Source: Ditylenchus dipsaci (taxonomy: Eukaryota; Nematoda; Chromadorea; Rhabditida; Anguinidae). Taken from it: 64,000 nucleotides of DNA. The notes beneath the pieces are model-generated. The model saw only the letters and a program-made list of their open reading frames with translations, had not been told where the DNA came from and ran no database searches. The stretch spans positions 62,001 to 126,000 of the forward strand of contig SADC01000873.1 of NCBI GenBank assembly GCA_004194705.1, given 5' to 3'. The position numbers and the translations under genes were made by a program. How positions within the stretch are numbered: the first letter of the stretch is position 1; every line of letters starts with the position of its first letter. Positions 37,901 to 44,208 of the stretch are shown here, in pieces.

Positions 37901-38585
37901 TAAGAACTGCTCACAGATACCAGCTATTGCGTTGAAGTAGTAGTACCATTGAGCATTGCTATTGCTGATTTCACTAGCTGAATTTGGATTTTGGTCCTCT
38001 TCTCCACAATATCCAGGGTTCGGGTCTAGAAGGCAAAGACCTTGAAAAAGGGGAAATGAATTTGGAAAAAGAACAAAAGGTGTAAGCAATGCCTGGCATG
38101 GATTGGTCATACACTTTATACAAACACTGCCGTTGGCAAGCTTCTTGTGAGTCGAAGCTGGAAGTCGATAGATATATTGGTATAATACCCTATTTTCTTT
38201 AATAATCCCCACCGGTGGATAATTTTCGTACACATTAGTTAATATACCTCTCAAAAACGGTAAAATTTTGGGGTGATCTCAAAACTTTTGAGCGCTCAAC
38301 TAAAAGAAAAAATGATATTCATAGTGCTTGTGGTATTGAAGAAAATGCAAGAAAGAGCTATGCGAAATGTTTGCTCTGAGCTATAGGTCGGAGGAAGGGG
38401 GGGGGGTTATGGTGATCATCAGGGAAAACTTCTAACTTACCGATTTCTGCTGCCCAGACATCCACCGTAATTAAATTTTTTGCAGTGCTGTGTTTGGTCA
38501 TCCCAATACCACTTTAATTGGAAAAATTTGCATGGTCCTGGATCTATCCCTTCTCGACATCTATTTGCCGACATTTGAGCAGGTG
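16945..38585 (-). CDS. Multidomain Kunitz/EGF extracellular matrix protein (MEC-9-like)
   Basis: A secreted or matrix protein with Kunitz (BPTI) and EGF modules, spliced here from phase-consistent exons: 38585-38441, 38157-38126 (Kunitz 1); 38040-37801 (Kunitz 2); 37753-37640 (EGF); 36634-36491 (Ca-binding [11 protein letters not shown]); 36214-36116 (EGF); 36073-35942 (Ca-binding [11 protein letters not shown]); 29215-29165, 24929-24866, 24811-24782, 24726-24587 (Kunitz 3); 24537-24446, 24395-24357, 18246-18184 (Kunitz 4); 18136-17734 (Ser/Thr/Pro linker and EGF); 17662-17458 and 17138-17104 (two EGFs); 17055-16945. Kunitz 1 keeps exact cysteine spacing (8-15-7-12-3) and a Lys at P1, so it could inhibit trypsin-like proteases; the other three lack a basic P1 residue. 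Split codons rebuild cysteines at several junctions, which supports the joins. Known nematode proteins of this layout are MEC-9 and MEC-1 (touch-neuron matrix); that comparison is inference. Both ends are probably incomplete: no signal peptide or stop codon is assigned. It could also be two adjacent genes, split in the 6.7-kb gap at 29.2-35.9 kb. Confidence 0.8.
18298..18530. mobile_element. TA-flanked MITE, CCGTATTTCC family (diverged)
   Basis: Tips CCGTATATTCTCTATTTAAA and GGCTTTTAATAGAAAGTATA plus CGG, TA on both sides, in the large intron of the Kunitz/EGF gene. The arms are more diverged than in the 4830 copy. Confidence 0.65.
19022..19027 (-). terminator. Poly(A) signal of the nested gene
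   Basis: AATAAA on the minus strand about 60 bp after the stop codon of the nested two-exon gene. Confidence 0.65.
19087..19736 (-). CDS. Small coiled-coil protein, nested gene
   Basis: A two-exon gene (19736-19410 and 19353-19087, phase-0 intron of 56 bp) for a protein of about 198 residues. It starts [20 protein letters not shown], has a Pro/Ala-rich stretch, a heptad-like segment ([20 protein letters not shown]) at about residues 48-75, an Ala/Ser-rich stretch, then [20 protein letters not shown] and a C terminus LCGYGYAM. No signal peptide or known domain is seen; I do not recognise the family. The GC content of its codons is higher than that of neighbours, and TATA box, 5'-UTR intron (19745-19806) and poly(A) signal are all present, so it looks like an intact, probably strongly expressed gene. 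It lies wholly inside the 6.1-kb intron between the two parts of Kunitz 4 of the surrounding gene, on the same strand. A structural (coiled-coil) role is a guess. Confidence 0.85.
19892..19899 (-). promoter_or_regulatory. TATA box of the nested gene
   Basis: TATAAAAG on the minus strand, about 160 bp upstream of the ATG and about 85 bp before the donor of a 62-bp 5'-UTR intron (19806-19745). Position and sequence fit a core promoter. Confidence 0.7.
19968..20619. mobile_element. Foldback-like element, TSD GATTTCAAT, (TGACCCAGATTCACTT)n arms
   Basis: Tips GGGCAAAACTTTTTTTTGAC and complement ending ATTGCCC, exact 9-bp duplication GATTTCAAT (19959-19967 and 20620-20628). The outer arms are tandem TTTTTTGACCCAGATTCACT units (two or three on the left, about eight on the right), and the inner arms are a unique inverted repeat of more than 150 bp around AACCACAGGGGGGACCAAG. 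It lies immediately upstream (about 70 bp) of the nested gene's TATA box. Confidence 0.9.
20670..21240. repeat. CCCAATGGGAGCCGCAC repeat and unclassified sequence
   Basis: 20673-20850 is GC-rich with CGCACTCCCGCG-like units. A related GC-rich block ending in CACTGGGTAAGCACCTTA lies at 24120-24335, so both are probably parts of one repeat family. 20850-21240 is AT-rich with no recognised feature. Confidence 0.45.
21241..21985. mobile_element. Truncated CCGTA-tip MITE joined to foldback family copy 2
   Basis: 21241-21445 has the CCGTACTTACTCTAATTTAA tip and the internal GCGTTTTCGACCCAC hairpin of the TA family but lacks its right tip. It runs into a copy of the CCAAGTGGTC family (about 21450-21985; palindromic core 21655-21970). 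At 21590-21640 (minus strand) a tRNA-like B box GGCTCAAATCCTGG is present next to that core. Confidence 0.6.
22520..23756. mobile_element. Foldback-like element with GTAAATTCGCCCACAG arms, TSD CTATRACCC
   Basis: The left end GGGAAACGGTAAATTCGCCC and the complement of the right end (GGCTCTAGGTAAATTCGCCC) match; the left arm has four GGTAAATTCGCCCACA units, the right arm two. Flanks CTATGACCC (22511-22519) and CTATAACCC (23757-23765) form a 9-bp duplication with one mismatch. It has been invaded by a second 9-bp element (22659-23097) and a poly-C fragment (from 23155). Confidence 0.75.
22659..23097. mobile_element. Foldback-like element, ACCCCGCCAAATTATTC arms, TSD ATTACTTTT
   Basis: GGCTAAAATTGTTTTACC start and ACTTACAGCC end, exact 9-bp duplication ATTACTTTT (22650-22658 and 23098-23106). 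The arms are three tandem (T)TACCCCGCCAAATTATT units; the centre is an inverted repeat around GAGTATTTCTCGGTGTT. Same family as 32495-33300. Confidence 0.9.
25000..26010. repeat. Repeat remnants in the Kunitz 3 intron
   Basis: Around 25000 a CAGGGGCGTAGCCAGAAATT tip of hAT-MITE type. 25051-25140 resembles 40090-40150 (GGTATCTTCT, CAGCCCTCGGTTTAA). 25450-25980 is a rearranged poly-C family interior (GGGCTGTATTGGGAGGGGAA in both orientations). No coding sequence. Confidence 0.55.
26275..27147. mobile_element. Pogo-like TA-flanked element, CAGTCGACTC tips (large copy)
   Basis: CAGTCGACTCTCTATATAA on the left and its complement (slightly altered) on the right, TA flanks. Inside, inverted blocks around CCTAGGGTCCGACACTTTTT and GGATTCCGATTTTGCCG. 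CAGTCGACTC / ATATAACG ends are typical of pogo/Tigger-derived MITEs. About 870 bp, non-coding, in the 4.2-kb Kunitz 3 intron. Confidence 0.7.
27324..28283. mobile_element. 960-bp TA-flanked hairpin element, CAGTGCGTATCATAATGATA tips
   Basis: Exact TA on both sides, tips CAGTGCGTATCATAATGATA and complement. The two arms (27324-27725 and 27905-28283) are almost identical over about 380 bp, separated by about 180 bp of unrelated AT-rich sequence. The same protein string can be read from both arms, which shows the open frames are mirror images and not genes. Tc1/mariner-type MITE by structure. Confidence 0.85.
28538..28961. mobile_element. Pogo-like TA-flanked hairpin, GGGTCCGACAC interior
   Basis: CAATCGACGCTCGATATAAT and complement GTTATATCGAGCGTCGACTG, TA flanks, and an almost perfect palindrome centred near 28750. 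It reads as identical open frames on both strands, as expected of a palindrome. Confidence 0.85.
29216..30875. other. Intron sequence with no recognised gene
   Basis: Between the Kunitz 3 first exon and the Foldback element at 30876. Two overlap-joined minus-strand frames (29905-30090 and 30090-30335) have hydrophobic ends but no family resemblance and no splice support. Confidence 0.35.
30876..31337. mobile_element. Foldback-like element, (TCACAGATTCACTTTT)n arms, TSD AACAAAAAG
   Basis: Arms of TTTTTTGTCACAGATTCACT-type units plus a unique inverted repeat (GCGATTCTAGTTTTTGGCGA near 31025 and complement near 31185). 9-bp duplication AACAAAAAG at 30867-30875 and 31338-31346. Its right arm is segment X of the permuted locus and is present without the left arm at 11531-11706. 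Related in sequence to the 19968 element (CACAG versus CCCAG). Confidence 0.75.
31360..32332. mobile_element. Poly-C element
   Basis: GACGCTACTGTAATATACCC start, complement ending CAGTAGCGCC. Flanks GAAAAGTT (31352-31359) and AAAAAGTT (32333-32340), a 7/8 match to an 8-bp duplication. The left part has about eight tandem copies of GCTACTGTAATATACC(C)n / GACCTACTGTCATATACC(C)n, each probably a repeated tip. The interior matches both halves of the 10.4-12.5 kb composite. Confidence 0.75.
32495..33300. mobile_element. Foldback-like element with an empty-site copy in the window
   Basis: GGCTCAAATTGTTTTACCCC start, GTAAATTAGTTACAGCC end; arms of tandem TACCCCGCCAAATTACTGAT units, a unique inverted repeat inside (CGGTGAAATACTGCAGTAAA and complement). 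The identical surrounding sequence occurs uninterrupted at 11400 (CTATTTTTTTGATGTGATCG), and in the filled site TTTTTTGAT is present on both sides: a 9-bp duplication, with one extra T on the right. This gives direct evidence of transposition. Confidence 0.9.
33301..35504. other. Intron sequence with minor repeats
   Basis: 33301-33436 is segment Y of the permuted locus. 34497-34583 is a small hairpin (GGCTCATTCAGACTCCGCCG and complement). 34640-34854 carries ACCCCGTC-type tandem units and the ACTTACAGCC end seen at 23097, so it is a decayed relative. No convincing exon of the surrounding gene is seen, although two frames near 33700-33980 and 34114-34347 are open. Confidence 0.4.
35505..35648. 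mobile_element. Pogo-like TA-flanked MITE (short)
   Basis: CAGTCGAACCTGCATATGAC and the complement GTTATATTCAGGTTTGATTG, TA flanks, 144 bp. Similar short members lie at 44497-44567 and 52099-52185. Confidence 0.75.
36248..36405. mobile_element. hAT-type MITE, CAGGGATGTATCCAG tips
   Basis: 158 bp between CAGGGATGTATCCAG and CTGGATACGCCTCTG, with imperfect 8-bp flanks TGGATGGC / GGAATGGC and an inverted CTTTAGCCCCCC block inside. It lies in the intron between the Ca-binding EGF and EGF exons of the Kunitz/EGF gene. Confidence 0.65.
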
Positions 38586-39649
38586 CTAAAATGATGCTAG
38601 GAAAAATTCATACATAAGACCATTTAATTAGTTTTTATAATTTCATTTGAGCTAATTTTATGCTCACCTCATTTTATTGTAACTCATTTTATAATCTCAT
38701 TTTTAGAGGGCAAATAATTTCGGTACTTATCCCGTTTACGACTTGTCAGTGCAATTCTCTCGGTGTAGATTCGTGACGCGGGTCTTCGTCTTCAGCGTAG
38801 GGACTAATGCTAGGAAACCCGTGTTGGCGACAATATTAGCCAACAGCAGCCATAACTTAATGTCGCAAATCAGCTGTCTAATGAGACCATACATTATTAG
38901 TCAAGTGAATAGCTAGTTTCTAAATTTTTTACTTTTAATTAAAAAGCGAATTAGAAAGTTTAAAAAACCAAGTGTAAAATCTGATGAAAAATGAAGAAAT
39001 AAATGAAAAAAATGAAAATTTTATTCTTTTCCAAAAGAGGGTAATAAGTGGTCTACACTGGGATTGCCATAAAGAACACTAAGCAAAGCTTTAAACGAGT
39101 TTTTTCTGATATGAATATGGGTATCCTAAATTTGCTGCTTATTTCGTTTTGGTCATAACTTTTTCATTTTTTAACTATTTGGCGAGGACATTCTAGGCTT
39201 TCATTTTTTTAAATTTCATTTTTGCTGATCGGTTAAAGGTTTTTCTTATTTTTATTCTTTTTCAAAATATCTGACTTTTTCACGAAGTAAAAATTTTGTG
39301 TATTTTGACAGACACCATCGCTTTATCGATTTCTTATCCTATGTCCTGGCATTCCTTCCAAAAAAATTTGAACTTGCGTTAGAAAGCTGTGCGTTCCGAA
39401 ACATACCACTGTCCACAATTTTTGCATGATAAAATAGTCAACCATTCTGGAAAGAAAGAGAAAAGACAAAAAACCCAGAAGGAAAAATGAAATTTTTAAC
39501 AAAAAACTGAAATTGAGTTGTCAAACAAAAGTCTAGAGTGTCCTCGGTAAACAAAAATTTCGGCAAATGGTTAAGAAATCGTTTGGCTCTTCCTGGTTGA
39601 TGGCAGTTTGTTGATTAGTTTCAGAACAAAATGATGAGAATTATAGCTT
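38586..39649. other. Upstream of the Kunitz/EGF exons, nothing recognised
   Basis: AT-rich. An acceptor directly precedes the exon at 38585, so a further upstream exon is expected, but I could not identify it or a promoter here. Confidence 0.4.
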
Positions 39650-39957
39650 AAAGGACCTGACCTCTTCCTAGTCATGGCAATTTGTAATTTTTGAATTGGC
39701 GGGGGACCATTTATTTTTTCCGTAATTATTTTTTGAAATGCGAAAATATTTTTTATTAAAAGTTGCGTGTCTATTTTTGATGTGAGTTTTTTCCTTTTGG
39801 TTTTTGTTGAAATTTCTTGTTGTCTAGGTGATCCGGCATCTCTACCTAGGTCCAGAGTGAGCTGCGTGCCGTTGTATTAGATAAGTTTTTATTTCTTTAC
39901 CATCGCCATCTCTTGCTTTAATCGTTTTGTTTTCAGGTGGGGTTGCTGACTCAATTC
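39650..39957 (+). repeat. Inverted copy of RPB7 intron plus exon start
   Basis: About 300 bp nearly identical to the complement of 41581-41880, running from AAAGGACCTGACCTCTTCCT through the intron to TTGTTTTCAGGTGGGGTTGC, i.e. across the splice acceptor and 11-12 nt into the RPB7 exon, where similarity stops abruptly. On this strand it cannot code for more of RPB7. Confidence 0.85.
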
Positions 39958-40962
39958 AAATAGCTTCGGTGGACCGTTTTGCAGTGTGCCGTCTGTTGTA
40001 ATTTATTCCTCCGCGTTTATTCTACAGTTTCAATAATCATATTCATCAAAAGAATCTGTCAAATAAGTTGTATCATTTTCCAAGGTATCTTCCTTCACTC
40101 TGGTCTTAGGTATCTTCTCTCTTTTGTTCCTTTTTTTTAGCCCTCGGTTTAAAGGTAACGCTCAGGTATCGGTACTCGGGTAGAACTGCCTAGCTAGTGA
40201 TACTTAGGTAGTATCCAGGCAGAGGTACTAGTGTCGAGCTACCCAGAAATTGGTACTCAGGTGGTGCTACTCAAGTGGTGGTACTAAGGTGGGGGTACCC
40301 AGGTGGTGGTACTCAGGTGAAAGTACTCAGGATGTGGCATATTAGTGTGGTATATTAGACCATTTTTTGAAGTAAATCAGACCCTATTCAGAAAGTGGAT
40401 CACTACCTAGGTAATATCACCTAAGTGCTGCCACCTTGGTACTACCGCTTGCGTAACACCAACTTTTATTAGTTTTAGAGGGGCCACCGATTGGTTTACT
40501 TTCTATTATTTGCAATGCGGAGTATGCTGGTCTTAGCCGCAAAACGGCGAACCTTCGCGCGGTACTTAAAAGTATATCCGAATGCTTCCCTATCAAAAAT
40601 CTTTCATCTGATGTCGATTAATCTTGAAAACAAAAATGTAAGTAACAATTACTAATACATCCAAAATTTCGGATCCGAGAGGTAGATACTTTATTAGAGC
40701 AAATATTAGACCGGAGAGTGAATTGTCCCGGAGAGTGCAAAATGTCCCAGAGAGTGAATTGTCCCAAGAGTGAAATGTCCTGAGAGTGAAATGTCCTGAG
40801 AGAGAAACCCATTTTGGCGGGAGTGTTTCGGCTAGGGTGTTTTGGTGGGGGTGTTTCGGGGTGGACCCATTGAAACACGACGTCAAACAACAAGAGATCC
40901 TTTATTGGCAAGAAACAAACAATTGAACATCGAAGGATAGTGAACTTGCGAGAATACATTGT
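39958..40962. repeat. GGTACT and GAGAGTGAAATGTCC tandem repeats
   Basis: 40160-40460 contains degenerate GGTACTCAGGTGGTGGTACT units (a relative is at 51140-51250). 40700-40880 contains four or five GAGAGTGAAATGTCCT units followed by CCCATTTTGGCGGGAGTGTT; the latter block reappears inside RPB7 at 41376-41440. No gene seen. Confidence 0.6.
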
Positions 40963-41591
40963 CTATTCAAAAGTGCAAAGTCCCAAGTAGTCTTCCATAA
41001 GCGTGCCAATAGAGAAGATGTCATTAGGATCCACCCGAATTCCAATAAGCTTGACACGAATATCATCTCCCTCCTTGTAAACAACAGTCTCGTCCTGAAA
41101 AAGAAAGTCTCACATCAGAAAGTACTGCTTCAAGACTTACTTCGTTTCTGTAACTGGCTGGAACACTGTCAGGACAAAACTTCATATCCGGTTGAACGCA
41201 CTGCTAAAATAAACATGTGCTGTTAAAACAACCTTGCCAACTTAAAAACATGCCCTGGAGACGAAGCAAGTCAACGGACCTATGTTCACAAATAATCCAG
41301 CTTCAGTCACTTGAAACACCTGAAATGCAGCGTATGACAACCTCGAATCCCACCCACACAATTTTAGATGACCGTTAGAGTAAAATGTCCTGAGAGTGAA
41401 ATGTCACGTACCCATTTTGGCCGGGGTGTTTCGGTTCCATCGATGACTTGACCTTTGAAGGGACGAAAAACCAACGCCTTGAATTTGACCGGAAAGATGA
41501 CAAAGCCACGACCTAAAAGTTGAATAAAATACACCCGAAAATCGTGAAGTAAAATATTCACCTGGTTGGATGATGGACCCAGCAACCCCAC
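40963..41591 (-). CDS. rpb-7 (POLR2G orthologue): RNA polymerase II subunit RPB7, C-terminal part
   Basis: RPB7 pairs with RPB4 to form the stalk of RNA polymerase II. Exons on the minus strand: 41591-41562 (GSIIQP), 41512-41412 ([26 protein letters not shown]), 41319-41254 ([20 protein letters not shown]), 41203-41141 ([20 protein letters not shown]), 41094-40963 ([20 protein letters not shown], ending YLGLCTFE, stop TAG). These cover the end of the N-terminal RNP-like domain and the whole OB-fold half of a roughly 170-residue family, in order and in phase; one intron starts with GC (41253-41204). The first third of the protein is not found upstream, where transposons (e.g. 42038) lie. Oddity: as spliced, the second exon reads through a repeat and adds TETPRPKW after VIDG. 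Family assignment rests on strong end-to-end motif match recalled for RPB7. Confidence 0.92.
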
Positions 41592-42037
41592 CTGAAAACA
41601 AAACGAGAAAAGCAAGAGACGGCGATGGTAAAGAAATAAAAACTTATCTAATACAACGGCACGCAGCTCACTCTGGACCTAGGTAGAGATGCCGGATCAC
41701 CTAGACAACAAGAAATTTCAAAAAAAACTAAAAGGAAAAAACTCACATCAAAAATAGACACGCAACTTTTAATAAAAAAATATTTTCGCATTTCAAAAAA
41801 ATAATTACGGAAAAAATAAATGGTCCCCCGCCAATTCAAAAATTACAAATTGCCATGACTAGGAAGAGGTCAGGTCCTTTAAATTGTACTTCGTTATTCA
41901 CCGGGGATATTTTTGCAATATATATGCGCTATAGACTCTCATCGCCATGTGCGGAACCAGCTCATGTGTCCGATTCGAAATTGGTACGAATATTCGGTAG
42001 GGTCCGGTCTCCCACTACCATTTACCCAACTTGTAAA
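41592..42037. other. RPB7 intron/upstream region
   Basis: Contains the source of the inverted duplication at 39650-39957 (to 41880). Expected N-terminal RPB7 exons are not recognised; a possible acceptor followed by KYG-coding sequence lies near 42217-42245 (minus strand) but the rest does not match the family. Confidence 0.4.
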
Positions 42038-42212
42038 CAGTGATGAATTTTTGCGATTTTTCGCTCCATATTTGGCTCAAAAATTTAAATTTGAAAAAAT
42101 TTGCTCCGGCTCTGGCTCCGGGCTCTCAACTTTGAAAAATTTGCTCCAGCTCTGGCTCCTGCTCGGAGCCAGAGCAGATCCAGAACGAGAGCCGGATATT
42201 TATACATTACTG
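42038..42212. mobile_element. hAT-type MITE, exact TSD CTTGTAAA
   Basis: CAGTGATGAATTTTTGCG start and CATTACTG end, exact 8-bp duplication CTTGTAAA (42030-42037 and 42213-42220). Interior of GCTCTGGCTCC repeats in inverted orientation. 175 bp. Confidence 0.85.
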
Positions 42213-42220
42213 CTTGTAAA

Positions 42221-43440
42221 TAGCGAGAATCTTTTTCCATATTTCACCTGCAAAAAATGAAATCCATGAACAGAGAAATATCGGCCACAATATTTTAACC
42301 AGATTAAACTTTTCCATTTCTCGTATTTAGTGAGTATGTAATAAGAATGTAAAAACTACTCTTATTACTGTTGGTACAAGAAAAAAGTGTAATAAATTAT
42401 GCATTGAGTCAATAAAGTAGACAATATAGTTTATTCATGCTTCCAAGCTTCTCCTTGAACGAATTGCATCCAGTATTATTGGCCAAACAAGGCCATTTAT
42501 CAGCAAATGGTCAACATTAATTGCTTGCTAGTATAGCTACGGATGGGCTGAAATATATAAGCCCATGGGCTTCAATTAGACACAATACGATAAATTGGTT
42601 TAGCATACGATGTCCTAAACAGGATGTGTTTCTACAAACTCTCTATGCAAAATTTTTTAAAATAGTGTCACGAAAAAAGCAATGGCTGATTGAAATCAGA
42701 CTAATTTTTCGGCCCATGCTGCAATTGTATGTAATTGTTTGAATAATGCATCGCTACTACAGTGGCAAAAATAAAGCAACATTAAGTCCGAAAAACATAA
42801 TTACATCAAAGACAAATTAAGCAACAGCTGCGCCACATTTTGCCGCCCTTTTTAAGTCAAAAAGACTGGATTTAAAACTATTTTTTTCAATGTTGGACTA
42901 CATCTTGTTATCTAAATTTTTGTTAGCTCTCCTGGAAAAGCGCGTGAAATAGACTGCGTACAAATTGTCCGAAATACCATGGAGCCATGTAAAAACAAAA
43001 TATTTGCTATTTTTTGGTGCAGACCAGCGGTGGAGGCGACTTTTTGGAAAAAAGTCAGAAATTAGAGCTTTAAAAAAATAATCAGAAACAGATATGAAAA
43101 ATCGAAAAAACTCAGAAATAGGAAAACCGTATTATTTTAGTAGAATGAATTACCCAAGACTTTTTCTTAAACGAAAACATACGTTTGACACCCACAATGT
43201 TTGCCTATTGCATAAAGTAAAGCCACCACCAGCATCATCTTTGTATGGAACTTAAATTAAATTTTTGAAGTGTTAATGTGTGTCGTTGTTTTGTTTGATT
43301 TATTGATGCTGCAATAATCATGTTTAATGAATAAAAGAAACTGGACATATTTATTTGACACAAAAGATAAGAAAACTGTCACACATGCGCTAAATTTCAA
43401 ATTTATTGTTTTTTATTTTACAATATTTGATGGTTTTTAC
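42221..43440. other. Intergenic, nothing recognised
   Basis: AT-rich, with no domain-bearing frame on either strand and no repeat found elsewhere in the window. Confidence 0.4.
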
Positions 43441-43967
43441 TAGAGTTGTTCAACGGCTAAATAGCCGGCTATTTAGCCGGCTATTCAGCCGCTAAATATC
43501 CGAAAATAGCCGGCAAAATAGCCGGTAAATAGCCGCTATTTAAATAATGAGCTATTTTTAAAAGAAACTAGAAAAAAATTAAAAAAAATAAGAAAATTTG
43601 AAAGAAATTAAGCATCAATTTTTTTATAAATACCGTAAAACCTCTATTAAACGGACACCCTCCAATAAACGGGCACCCTCTAATAAACGGGCACCCTCAA
43701 GGACCTATATCTCAGCGCAAAAAAATTTTTTGCAAATCTGTTTTTCGCGTTTTCTTGATCACCTCGATCTTAGTTGATTCCGCTTTTTAGATTTTTTTGA
43801 GTACCCAAAAATCTCAAAATATTTTTTTTTCGATTTTTTAGGGGTTGAAAATTAAACGGGCATGCCCGTTTAATAGAGGTTATACGGTAGCCGATTTTCG
43901 GCTATTTTCGGCTATTTAGCCGGCTATATGGCCGAAAAATAAATAGCCGGCTATTTCAGCAACCCTA
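43441..43967. mobile_element. hAT-type MITE, exact TSD GTTTTTAC, with nested TA element
   Basis: TAGAGTTGTTCAACGGC start and GCAACCCTA end, exact 8-bp duplication GTTTTTAC (43433-43440 and 43968-43975). Arms of AAATAGCCGGCTATTT repeats. A CCGTAAAACCTCTATTAAAC TA-flanked element (43633-43887) has inserted in its middle. Confidence 0.9.
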
Positions 43968-44208
43968 GTTTTTACTATATATTTATAGTACATTTGAAGA
44001 ATCTGACATTTTTATCTTCACAGATAACAAAATTGTCTGAACTTTAAGGCTTTTCGTATCTTCGCGTAACAAATAGGGCCATTTTAATAAGAATTAGATC
44101 ATTAGCGTAAGCCACATAGCTGTTTTAAAAGTTTTTTTTAAGAAAACGACTGTCAGCATTGTCTGAAAGCCTAATAAATTTTTTGGTCTATCTAATTCTT
44201 AATTTTAG

